Of a stretch of DNA of 64,000 nucleotides, positions 18,442 to 26,489 are shown piece by piece. The DNA comes from Burkholderia pyrrocinia (GTDB lineage Bacteria; Pseudomonadota; Gammaproteobacteria; Burkholderiales; Burkholderiaceae): assembly GCF_001028665.1 (NCBI RefSeq), contig NZ_CP011503.1:806001-870000 (forward strand), given 5' to 3'. A model generated the notes under the pieces. It did no database searches and was not told the origin of the DNA. It worked only from the letters and a program-made list of their open reading frames with translations. A program made the translations under genes and the position numbers. The first letter of the stretch is position 1, and each line of letters opens with the position of its first letter.

Positions 18442-19224
18442 TCAGGCCGTCTGGTCGCGGCGGCGCGTCAGCCGCCGCGCGACCAGCATCGGCAGCCGCA
18501 CCGCGAAACCGATGAAAAGCCGCAGGTGCATCCATGCAAGCAGCGCGTTGTCGCGGCCGTAGTGGAAATGCGACACGCCGCCCTCGTGCCGGCCGAAATA
18601 GCGCACCGGCGCGTCGATGCGGATCGGACGCACGCCGGCCCAGCACAGCCGCACGGCCGCTTCCGGATCGAAGTCGAAGCCGCGCATCCACGGCTGGCGC
18701 CGCATGATCGCGGCGAGCGGCGCGACCGGATACACGCGAAAGCCGTACAGCGAATCGCCGATCCCGGCCCACAACGTCTCGAGGTCGGCCCATGCGTTCG
18801 ACAGCCGGCGCCCCTGCACGCGCAACTGCGGCGCACTCGCGTCGAACTTCGGCACGCCGAGCACCATCGCATCGGGCGCGGCCTGCGACGCGGCCATGAA
18901 AGCAGGAATCAGGTCGGCCGGATGCTGGCCGTCGGAATCCATCGTCAACACGTGAGTGAAGCCGCTCGCGGCAGCCGCGTCGAGCCCCGCGAGCACCGCG
19001 GCGCCCTTGCCGCGGTTCTCCGGCAGCACGATCACGCGCAACCCGGGATCGTCCTCGGCCATCGCCTGCAGCCGCTCGGCGCTGCCGTCGGTGCTGCCGT
19101 CGACGACGACCCATACCGGATTCCACTGCGCGCGGGCATTGCGCACGGTCGTGTCGACCTTGGCGCCCGGGTTGTAGCTCGGAATCAGCACAAGATGGGT
19201 GGACGAGGCGTGCAGCTTGGACAT
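18442..19224 (-). CDS. Family 2 glycosyltransferase of the aryl-polyene cluster
   Basis: 260-residue GT-A fold glycosyltransferase. LVLIPSYNPG opens the nucleotide-binding fold, ENRGKGAAVLAGL follows, and the DxD-type metal site is LTMDSDGQHP (about residue 95). A C-terminal segment with LFIGFAVRLPMLVARR may sit at the membrane. Last gene of the minus arm of the pigment cluster; it may glycosylate the polyene or its lipid carrier. I chose 19224 (MSKLHASS), because codons upstream are atypical, although an ATG at 19341 overlaps the preceding stop and has GGAG upstream. Confidence 0.85.
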   Translation of the reverse strand: MSKLHASSTHLVLIPSYNPGAKVDTTVRNARAQWNPVWVVVDGSTDGSAERLQAMAEDDPGLRVIVLPENRGKGAAVLAGLDAAAASGFTHVLTMDSDGQHPADLIPAFMAASQAAPDAMVLGVPKFDASAPQLRVQGRRLSNAWADLETLWAGIGDSLYGFRVYPVAPLAAIMRRQPWMRGFDFDPEAAVRLCWAGVRPIRIDAPVRYFGRHEGGVSHFHYGRDNALLAWMHLRLFIGFAVRLPMLVARRLTRRRDQTA

Positions 19225-19337
19225 GGGAACGGCCGAATGCGAAGACGGGGATCCTGACAAAAGTTTATGACTTGCCGACGACTGGCGGCAGGCTTCGTCG
19301 ACACCCGCAGGTTGCCGGATCGTGAGGTTCTCCCGCT

Positions 19338-20648
19338 TCATGACAGCCACTCCACTGCGTGCCCCGCGCTGGCTTCGATCTCGACCAGCAGGTCGTCGCG
19401 GCATACGTCCGCATGGACGAACAGCGGCCGCACGCCGGGGCCGGCCGCATCGCGCAGCACACGATCGATCCCGGCAAGCGCCGCGGCATCGCCGGCATCG
19501 CGCACGTAGACGCGATAGCTCAGGTCGGCGAGCGAGAACGGGCCATGCCCCTGCCGCGCGGCCTGCTCGAGCACGGCCGCGAGGTTCGCGACCGTCTCGC
19601 GCGTTTGCGCGACGACGTCGCCGTGATGCACGGTGCGGTGCCCGACGATGCTCGCGGTGCCCGATACGAACAGCACCGGCGCGGCGTCGCGATCCGCCCA
19701 GGCGGCTGCGCGCGCGAACGTCGGCGCACGCGGGCCGTACTGCGCCGGGTAGTGATACGCGCTGACCTGGCGCGGGTTCTCGACCGGATCGGCCGGCGTG
19801 CGGCTCGCGAGGAAATGGATCGCGAGCGGCGCGTCCGGCGACGCGTCGCCCGCGACCGGCACGACCGAACCGAGCGCGCACGCGGCCGGCACGCCGCCCG
19901 TCAGTGCGCGGCGGCACGCGTCGAAGGCGTGCTGGCGGCCGATATTGAACTGACGATAGCGTTCGATCCCGAACTGCACGGCATTGATCGCCGGCACGGT
20001 GTTCCAGATGCGCAGCGGATGCGGCATGCCGAGCGTATCGAGCACGTCGAACAGCGCGCGGTATGCATCGTGCGTCGCGCGCTCGAGCGGCGTGCCGCCG
20101 TCGCGCTGCGCGCCGGGCTTTTCCTGCACGACGATGCTGCCGAACACGAGCCCCGCCGCTTCGCTGTAGCGATAGTGCAGCCCGCCCCGCCGTTCGCTGC
20201 GCAGGTCGCGAGCATTGCATTGCCAGATTTCGCAGACGGCCTCGTCCGCTGCGACGCCGGCACCGAGCAGCGCCATCTGCACCGGCGCAACCGGCAGATC
20301 GGGCGCGGCATCGGTCAGCATCCGCGCTGCCGCATCGGCGTGCGACTCAGCCTGCGATTCTGCATACGATTCGCGCTGCAACCCGGCCGCGCCGATACAC
20401 ACCGCGCCCAACGCGCCCGGAAACGCACGGTCGAATCCTGCGCCACGCATGCGCGCATCGTGCAGCGACGCGGCGAGCCGCGCATGACTCATCTGGACGA
20501 GCCGCAGAGCGCGGTCGCCGCCGTGCGCGAGCGGCGCGCCCGATCGCAATGCGTCCGATCCGGCCGCCGCCTGCCCGCGCGCGACGGGCGCGGGAGCTGA
20601 CGACAGGGAACACGGACGCCGTTCGGCGTCGACTGGATGCACGGACAC
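19338..20648 (-). CDS. Chorismatase, FkbO/Hyg5/XanB2 family (hydroxybenzoate-forming)
   Basis: 436-residue enzyme resembling the chorismatase family: an N-terminal domain followed by a RidA/YjgF-like C-terminal domain (about residues 290-436). Recognisable blocks are RYSEAAGLVFGSIVVQE, LRIWNTVPAINA, RYRQFNIGR and YHYPAQYGPRAPTFARA. In Xanthomonas, XanB2 converts chorismate to 3- and 4-hydroxybenzoate, the starter for xanthomonadin and the ubiquinone precursor. Placement between pigment genes supports the same role. GTG start with GAGGAA upstream. The exact product isomer cannot be read from sequence. Its stop overlaps a possible alternative start of the glycosyltransferase. Confidence 0.85.
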   Translation of the reverse strand: MSVHPVDAERRPCSLSSAPAPVARGQAAAGSDALRSGAPLAHGGDRALRLVQMSHARLAASLHDARMRGAGFDRAFPGALGAVCIGAAGLQRESYAESQAESHADAAARMLTDAAPDLPVAPVQMALLGAGVAADEAVCEIWQCNARDLRSERRGGLHYRYSEAAGLVFGSIVVQEKPGAQRDGGTPLERATHDAYRALFDVLDTLGMPHPLRIWNTVPAINAVQFGIERYRQFNIGRQHAFDACRRALTGGVPAACALGSVVPVAGDASPDAPLAIHFLASRTPADPVENPRQVSAYHYPAQYGPRAPTFARAAAWADRDAAPVLFVSGTASIVGHRTVHHGDVVAQTRETVANLAAVLEQAARQGHGPFSLADLSYRVYVRDAGDAAALAGIDRVLRDAAGPGVRPLFVHADVCRDDLLVEIEASAGHAVEWLS

Positions 20649-20735
20649 TTCGATTTCCTCACTATGCGGCGCAGGCCGCGCGACATCGCGGCCAGCATTG
20701 CGTTGCGCGACGTCAGGCCGACGCCGCGCGTTTCG

Positions 20736-21452
20736 TCATGCGAGCCCGCCGTTGACGGACATCACCTGCCCCGTCACATAGGCCGCGGCGTCGGACACCA
20801 GATACGCGACCATCGCCGCGACTTCGTCGGGCCGGCCCGCGCGCTGCGCGGGCACGAGCTGCTTGATCCGTTCGGCGGGAAACGCCTGTTCGGCCATCGG
20901 CGATTCGATGATGCCGGGCGCGACCGCGTTCACGGTGATGCCGCGCGACGCGAGCTCCAGCGACAACGATTTCGTCGCGCCGATCAGCCCCGCCTTCGCG
21001 GCCGCGTAATTGACCTGTCCGCGATTGCCGGTCACGCCGGCCACCGACGCGATGTTGACGATCCGCCCGCGCCGCGTGCGGATCATCGGCAGCAGCAGCG
21101 GCTGCGTGACGTTGAAAAAACCGTTGAGCGTCACGTCGATCACGCTGTGCCACTGCTGGCGCGACATGCCGGCCATCGGCGCGTCGTCGTGGATGCCCGC
21201 GTTGTTGACGAGAATCTGCACCGGCGACTCGTCGGCGAGCGGCGCCAGCGCGGCGAGCGTCGCATCGGCGTCGGTCACGTCGAACGCGATCGCGCGCGCG
21301 GTGCCGCCGGCCGCGACGATCTGCTGCGCGACGGCCTCCGCCTGCGCGAGATGGCGGTTCGCATGGACCCACACTTCATGGCCGGCCTGCGCGAGCGCCG
21401 TGCAGATCGCCTGCCCGAGTGCGCCGCTGCCGCCCGTCACGAGCGCCCGCAT
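20736..21452 (-). CDS. 3-oxoacyl-ACP reductase (FabG-like SDR) of the pigment cluster
   Basis: 238-residue short-chain dehydrogenase. The NAD(P) motif TGGSGALG begins at about residue 6, NNAG is near residue 82, and the catalytic Ser-Tyr-Lys set is in NIASVAGVTGNRGQVNYAAAK. It would reduce the beta-keto group after each condensation on the cluster ACP. ATG 21452 has GGAG 8 bases upstream; the alternative at 21479 does not. Same-strand neighbours are the ACP (110 bases upstream) and the chorismatase (87 bases downstream). Confidence 0.9.
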   Translation of the reverse strand: MRALVTGGSGALGQAICTALAQAGHEVWVHANRHLAQAEAVAQQIVAAGGTARAIAFDVTDADATLAALAPLADESPVQILVNNAGIHDDAPMAGMSRQQWHSVIDVTLNGFFNVTQPLLLPMIRTRRGRIVNIASVAGVTGNRGQVNYAAAKAGLIGATKSLSLELASRGITVNAVAPGIIESPMAEQAFPAERIKQLVPAQRAGRPDEVAAMVAYLVSDAAAYVTGQVMSVNGGLA

Positions 21453-21562
21453 CGAATTGCTCCGTTCATCGCGTTCCACCTTGATCGACGCGGCGGCGCA
21501 TCGTCTGCCGATCGCCGCCGCGTGCCGTCTTCACCTGCGCGCCGCGCCCGTGCGCGACGCCG

Positions 21563-21826
21563 TCACTTCGTGCGATGCGCGGCGACGTACGCGGCCAGCG
21601 CGCCGAGCGTCGCAAAGATCTTCTGGTTATCCGGATTGTCCGAGCGCAGTTCGAAGCCGTATTTCTTCGAGATCAGCAGCGCGATTTCCAGGATGTCGAT
21701 GGAGTCGAGCCCGAAACCTTCGCCATACAGCGGGGTCTCGTCCGTCACTGTTTCGAGCGGGACGTCTTCGAGATTCAGTTCGCCGATGATCAGCGTGGCG
21801 AGCTCTTGTTCCAGTGCGTTCATCAT
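21563..21826 (-). CDS. Acyl carrier protein of the pigment cluster
   Basis: 87-residue ACP with the phosphopantetheine motif GFGLDSIDILE (Ser about residue 41-42) and an acidic composition in helix II. It should carry the aryl starter and the growing polyene. Two overlapping ATGs (21826 and 21823) cannot be separated; neither has a good Shine-Dalgarno. It is the first gene of the minus arm and the only ACP I find in the cluster, whereas E. coli-type aryl-polyene clusters carry two. Confidence 0.92.
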   Translation of the reverse strand: MMNALEQELATLIIGELNLEDVPLETVTDETPLYGEGFGLDSIDILEIALLISKKYGFELRSDNPDNQKIFATLGALAAYVAAHRTK

Positions 21827-22400
21827 GCGTGCGGGCAGGCGGCCCATGGCAGCGGGAGGCGCCCGGAAACGGCAACCGTCGTGCACGCCCGGTGCGTGCA
21901 AATCTCCGTCCCTCCGGCGTCTGCCGGCTTCCCCGCCTGCGTTATTTGGGGATCGTTTGCAAAAGTTACGCGGATTCTAGACGATGGGTATCGGGTCGTA
22001 TACCGGGAATGGTTACAGACTGGCGAGCCGGCGCCGCGGCCCGTTTCGGGACGCGAACGCACGAGACGCTTGAGCCGCTTTGGATGGAAATGGGCCGACC
22101 CCGCGAAACCGTTCGTCCGGTGCCATACAATCGGTTACAAAACCCGCACGCGCCCGCCCCGAACACGCCGTACCGCGGCCCTAAAATGAGCGTGCCCGAC
22201 CACCGGCCCGGACCCGCGTCCCGGCCGCCATTCATATGATGTTTGACCGCCCGACCACCGCGTCCGGCTACGCTCCGCCCGATGTCTCCAGTCATGCCGC
22301 ATCCGTCCTTCCGCTCCGTTCCGGTTCGTCCGCCCGTCAGTCGCTGCACCGCAGCTGCGGCCGGACGCGGATGCGCGCGCCGTGCGCCCGGAGGCCGCCG
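21827..22400. promoter_or_regulatory. Divergent promoter region of the pigment cluster
   Basis: 574 bases with no credible gene between the ACP (minus) and the membrane-protein gene (plus). A TACAAT -10-like element at 22126-22131 could start the plus arm, leaving a leader of about 265 bases. A small inverted repeat GGTAT-N8-ATACC lies at 21987-22004. Both arms are probably controlled from here. No regulator gene is present in the cluster. Confidence 0.4.
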
Positions 22401-23054
22401 ATGAGCCGGCTGCTGCCCGTCGTGCGCGGCGTCGCTGCGGTCGGCGCCGTGGCGGCCTACCAGGCCGGCGCGCACTACGCGGTCGCGACGCCCGGCGCGC
22501 ACGGCTTCGGCCTCGCGATGGCGCTCGTGCCGCCGCTGCTGCTCGCGCTCGGCGTGGCCCTGCGCTCGCCGCATCGCGCATGGTTCGTGCCGGCATGGCT
22601 GCTGGCCGCCGCCGCGCTGTGGGCCGCGCGCGCGCCGCTCGCGCAGCACTTCGAATGGGGCCTGTATCTGGAACACGCGAGCTTCAACGTCGCGATGGCG
22701 CTGCTGTTCGGCCGCACGCTCGCGGCCGGCGAGGTGCCGCTGTGCACGCGCTTCGCGGCGATGATCCGCGGCACCGTCACGCCGGCCGTCGCACGCTATA
22801 CGCGGCAGATCACGCTCGCGTGGACACTGTTCTTCGTCGCGATCGCCGCCGTGTCGACGCTGCTGTTCGCGACCGCGCCGATCGTCGCGTGGTCGACGTT
22901 CGCGAACTACCTGTCGCTGCCGCTCGTCGCCGTGATGTTCGCCGCCGAGCATGCGTGCCGGCGCTTCGCGCTGCCGCACGAGCCGCGGTCGCGGATGGTC
23001 GACGCGGTGCGCGCGTATCGTGCGACAACCCACGCGTCGCAGGCGTCACGATGA
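22401..23054 (+). CDS. COG4648-type membrane protein of the pigment cluster
   Basis: 217-residue integral membrane protein with about five hydrophobic stretches (for example MALVPPLLLALGVAL, WFVPAWLLAAAALW, LFFVAIAAVSTLLF and LSLPLVAVMFAAEH). It resembles a family of unknown function commonly found at the head of aryl-polyene clusters. GGAGG lies 6 bases before ATG 22401. Its stop overlaps the start of the ligase gene (ATGA), so it is translationally coupled to the rest of the arm. No catalytic motif is visible. Confidence 0.75.
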   Translation: MSRLLPVVRGVAAVGAVAAYQAGAHYAVATPGAHGFGLAMALVPPLLLALGVALRSPHRAWFVPAWLLAAAALWAARAPLAQHFEWGLYLEHASFNVAMALLFGRTLAAGEVPLCTRFAAMIRGTVTPAVARYTRQITLAWTLFFVAIAAVSTLLFATAPIVAWSTFANYLSLPLVAVMFAAEHACRRFALPHEPRSRMVDAVRAYRATTHASQASR

Positions 23055-24862
23055 AATCACGGCCGGTGCGCGACCGCGCCGGCCTTCGCTCCCGTTTTTA
23101 CCGATTTATGCCGACTTACCCGCTGGTATTCCATTCCTCGCCGGACCAGACGATCGCCTGGCGCGACGGTGCGCCCGTCACCGTGCGCGCGTTCGTCGCC
23201 GACGTCGCGCGCGTCGCGGCGGCACTGCCCGCCGGCGGCCACGTGTTCAACGTGTGCCGCGACCGCTACCGCTTCGCGGTCAGCCTGTGCGCGGCGCTCG
23301 TCGCCGGCAAGGTCAGCCTGCTGCCGTCGACGCACACGCCGGAAATGGTTCGCCAGCTCGCGTCGTTCGCGCCCGACGCGTTCTGCCTGCACGACGCGCC
23401 CGACTGCGCGATCGACCTGCCGCGCTTCGCGTATCCCGACGCCGCCCCCGGCGACCTCGCGAACGATGCGCCGTTCGCGGTGCCGCAGATCGATGCGGCG
23501 CGGATCATGGCGTATGTGTTCACGTCCGGCTCGACCGGCGCGCCGGTGCCGCACCGCAAGACCTGGGGCTTCCTGGTCGGCTGCGTGCGCGCGGCGGCCG
23601 ACCGCCTCGGGCTGCTCGACGGCCGCGCGGCCACGCTGATCGGCACGGTGCCCGCGCAGCACATGTACGGCTTCGAGTCGACGGTGCTGCTCGCGCTGAT
23701 CGGCGGCCTCGCGTTCAGCAACCGCCAGCCGTTCTACCCGGTCGACATTCGCGACGAACTCGATTCGATCCCGCAGCCGCGCGTGCTCGTCACGTCGCCG
23801 ATCCACCTGCGCGCGCTGCTGTCGGCCGGCCACGCGCTGCCGCGCGCGGCGCTCGTGCTGTCGGCCACCGCGCCGCTGTCGGAGAAGCTCGCATGCGAAG
23901 CCGAGGGCGCGCTCGACGCACCGCTCGTCGAGATCTACGGCAGCACCGAGACCGGCCAGATCGCGACCCGCCGCACGTCGCAGGGCGCGGCGTGGGCGCT
24001 GTTCCCGGGCATCCGGCTCGACGCGCGCGACGAACCGGCAAGCGACGGCGCGGGCGACGACGGCGGGCCGACCGTGTGGGTATCGGGCGGGCACGTCGAG
24101 GCGCCCGTGCCGATGGGCGATGCGCTCGAACTGCTCGGCGACGGCCGCTTCCTGCTGCACGGCCGCAAGGCGGACCTCGTCAACATCGCCGGCAAGCGCA
24201 CGTCGCTCGCGTACCTGAACCATCAGCTCAACGCGATTCCGGAGGTGGTCGACGGCGTGTTCTTCATGCCCGACGAAACCGCGCCGGCGCACGGCGACGC
24301 GAGCCTCGAACCGGTCACGCGCCTCGTCGCGCTCGTCGTCGCGCCGACGCTCGCGGCCGCCGACCTGCAGCGCGCGCTGCGCGAGCGGATCGATCCTGCA
24401 TTCATGCCCCGCCCGCTCGTGTTCGTCGATGCGCTGCCGCGCAACGAAACGGGCAAGCTGCCGCGCGACGTGCTGGCCGCGCTCGTTGCACGACACGCAC
24501 GTGCCGCGACTGCACCGATGCCCACCCGCGACGCGGCCGGCACACCCGCGCTCGCGTTCACGATTCCCGCCGACCATCCGGCGCTGCCCGGCCACTTTCC
24601 CGGCCATCCGGTCGTGCCGGGCGTCGTGCTGCTCGATCACGCGATCCATGCGATCGGCGCGGCGCTGAACCGCCCGCTGCACGCGTGGCGGCTCGGTTCC
24701 GCGAAATTCCTCAGCCCGGTCGCACCGGGCGAACCGCTCGATCTCGCGTTCGACGCTGCAGCCAGCGGCGCGATCCGCTTCACGCTGCGCGCCGGGTCGC
24801 GCGATGTCGCGACCGGCGTGCTGTCCGCGCCGCCGGCCGCGCCGGACGGTGCACAACCATGA
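23051..24862 (+). CDS. Aryl/acyl-ACP ligase fused to a FabA/FabZ-like dehydratase
   Basis: 603-residue two-domain protein. Residues about 20-480 are an adenylate-forming ligase with FTSGSTGAPVPH (P-loop, about residue 157), IYGSTETGQIA, LHGRKADLVNIAGKR and the catalytic lysine region PRNETGKLPRD. Residues about 500-603 form a hot-dog dehydratase with DHPALPGHFPGHPVVPGV, matching the FabZ active-site loop with its histidine. In aryl-polyene clusters these are usually separate (ApeH- and ApeI-like); here one polypeptide could load the hydroxybenzoate on the ACP and dehydrate the chain. Start and stop both overlap neighbours by 4 bases. Confidence 0.9.
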   Translation: MKSRPVRDRAGLRSRFYRFMPTYPLVFHSSPDQTIAWRDGAPVTVRAFVADVARVAAALPAGGHVFNVCRDRYRFAVSLCAALVAGKVSLLPSTHTPEMVRQLASFAPDAFCLHDAPDCAIDLPRFAYPDAAPGDLANDAPFAVPQIDAARIMAYVFTSGSTGAPVPHRKTWGFLVGCVRAAADRLGLLDGRAATLIGTVPAQHMYGFESTVLLALIGGLAFSNRQPFYPVDIRDELDSIPQPRVLVTSPIHLRALLSAGHALPRAALVLSATAPLSEKLACEAEGALDAPLVEIYGSTETGQIATRRTSQGAAWALFPGIRLDARDEPASDGAGDDGGPTVWVSGGHVEAPVPMGDALELLGDGRFLLHGRKADLVNIAGKRTSLAYLNHQLNAIPEVVDGVFFMPDETAPAHGDASLEPVTRLVALVVAPTLAAADLQRALRERIDPAFMPRPLVFVDALPRNETGKLPRDVLAALVARHARAATAPMPTRDAAGTPALAFTIPADHPALPGHFPGHPVVPGVVLLDHAIHAIGAALNRPLHAWRLGSAKFLSPVAPGEPLDLAFDAAASGAIRFTLRAGSRDVATGVLSAPPAAPDGAQP

Positions 24863-25839
24863 AGCGCACCGCGTGGGCCGAACGCCAGGAGCGCAGCAAC
24901 GCGGGATTGCTGCGCACGATGACGTGGATCTCGCTGCGCTTCGGCCGGCAGCGTGCGCGCATCGTGCTGCACCTGATCGCGACGTATTTCGTGCTGTTCT
25001 CGCCGGCCGCCTGCGCGGCGTCGCGTGACTACCTGCACCGCGTGCTCGGCCGCCCCGCGCGCTGGCGCGACGTGTACCGGCACGTGTTCACGTTCGCGGC
25101 GACGATCCACGACCGCGTCTACCTGATGAACGGGCGCTTCGACCTGTTCGACATCCGGCTGCACGGCGAAACGCTCGTCGACGATGCGCTCGCGGGCGGA
25201 CGCGGCGCGTTCCTGATGGGCGCGCACCTCGGCAGCTTCGAGGTCGTGCGCGCGATCGGCCGCACGCACCCGGACCTGCGCGTCGTCGTCACGATGTACG
25301 AAAAGAACGCGCGCAAGATCAACGCGACGCTCGCCGCGGTGAATCCGGCCGCGAAGCCGGAAGTGATCCCGCTCGGGCAGGTCGACTCGATGCTGAAGGT
25401 GCGCGAGCGCCTCGACGCGAACTGCATGATCGGCATGCTCGCCGACCGCACGCTGCTCGACGATGCGGCTACGTCGCTGCGGCGGCTGCCGCTGCTCGGC
25501 GCACCGGCCGCGTTCCCGCTCGGACCGCTCTACATGGCCGCGATGCTGCGACGCCCGGTGATCTTCATGACGGGCCTCTATCGCGACGGCAACCGCTACG
25601 ACGTGCACTTCGAGACGCTCGCCGATTTCTCCGACGTGCGGCGCGACGCACGCGCGGCGGCTGTCGACGCGGCACTCGCGCGCTACGTCGCGTTGCTCGA
25701 CAAGTACTGCCGCGCGGCGCCGTACAACTGGTTCAACTATTTCGATTTCTGGCAAGTCGGCGACGCCGCGGCCACCGCGCGCCGCGACGCTGCACATGCC
25801 GCTGCCGACCTGCCCGCCACGAGGGATTCCGACGCATGA
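24859..25839 (+). CDS. Lipid A biosynthesis-type acyltransferase of the pigment cluster
   Basis: 326-residue member of the LpxL/HtrB-like acyltransferase superfamily. A membrane-associated N-terminal region (IVLHLIATYFVLFSPAA) is followed by the acceptor motif GAHLGSFEVVRA, whose H-x4-E arrangement matches the family catalytic dyad. FNYFDFW closes the conserved part. In aryl-polyene clusters related enzymes are thought to transfer the polyene acyl chain from ACP to a lipid-linked acceptor at the inner membrane. Start overlaps the ligase stop and stop overlaps the LolA-like start. Confidence 0.87.
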   Translation: MKRTAWAERQERSNAGLLRTMTWISLRFGRQRARIVLHLIATYFVLFSPAACAASRDYLHRVLGRPARWRDVYRHVFTFAATIHDRVYLMNGRFDLFDIRLHGETLVDDALAGGRGAFLMGAHLGSFEVVRAIGRTHPDLRVVVTMYEKNARKINATLAAVNPAAKPEVIPLGQVDSMLKVRERLDANCMIGMLADRTLLDDAATSLRRLPLLGAPAAFPLGPLYMAAMLRRPVIFMTGLYRDGNRYDVHFETLADFSDVRRDARAAAVDAALARYVALLDKYCRAAPYNWFNYFDFWQVGDAAATARRDAAHAAADLPATRDSDA

Positions 25840-26489
25840 CCGCCGTTCGCCGCTTCCTGCTCCCGTTTGCGCCCGCGCTTGGTCGTACCGTCCGTACGCT
25901 CGCTGCCGCCGCAACCGCAACCGCCGCCGCGATCGCGCTGGCCGCGCCCGCGCAAGCGGCCGACACGGGTTCCGCCTGGAACCTCGACCGGCTGATGTCG
26001 ACGCTCGCGCAGCACAAGTCGGGGCGTGCGACGTTCACCGAGACGAAGTACCTGTCGATCGCCACGCAGCCGGTCGAATCGTCCGGCGAACTCGTGTTCG
26101 TCGCGCCCGATCACCTGGAAAAGCACACGCTGAGCCCGAAACCCGAGCACCTCGTCGTCGACGGCGACATGCTCACCGTCGAGCGCAACAACCGCAAGTA
26201 CACGCTCGCGCTCGCGCGCTATCCGGAACTCGGCGCGTTCATCGACAGCATCCGCGCGACGCTCGCCGGCAACCGCTTCGTGCTCGAGCAGATCTACAAG
26301 GTCGCACTCGCCGGGCGCGGCGACGACTGGACGCTGACCCTCACGCCGCTCGATTCGCGGATGCTGAAGGTCGTCAGCACGATCACGCTCGACGGCACGC
26401 GCGACGTGTTGCGCAGCGTCGCGATCCGGCAGGCCGACGGCGACCATTCGGTGATGCGCCTGCAACCCGTTCCGGCGACCCCGAACTGA
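25836..26489 (+). CDS. LolA-related outer-membrane lipoprotein carrier-like protein
   Basis: 217-residue exported protein. A long signal peptide ends near AQAAD (about residue 42). The mature part is a LolA-like fold: ARATFTETKYLSIATQPVESSG-type strands (positions about 55-80), then LDSRMLKVVSTITLDG. The hydrophobic cavity of this fold could shuttle the acylated pigment across the periplasm, by analogy with LolA and lipoproteins. It lies between the acyltransferase and the exporter and overlaps both, consistent with a joint export route. Confidence 0.85.
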   Translation: MTAVRRFLLPFAPALGRTVRTLAAAATATAAAIALAAPAQAADTGSAWNLDRLMSTLAQHKSGRATFTETKYLSIATQPVESSGELVFVAPDHLEKHTLSPKPEHLVVDGDMLTVERNNRKYTLALARYPELGAFIDSIRATLAGNRFVLEQIYKVALAGRGDDWTLTLTPLDSRMLKVVSTITLDGTRDVLRSVAIRQADGDHSVMRLQPVPATPN

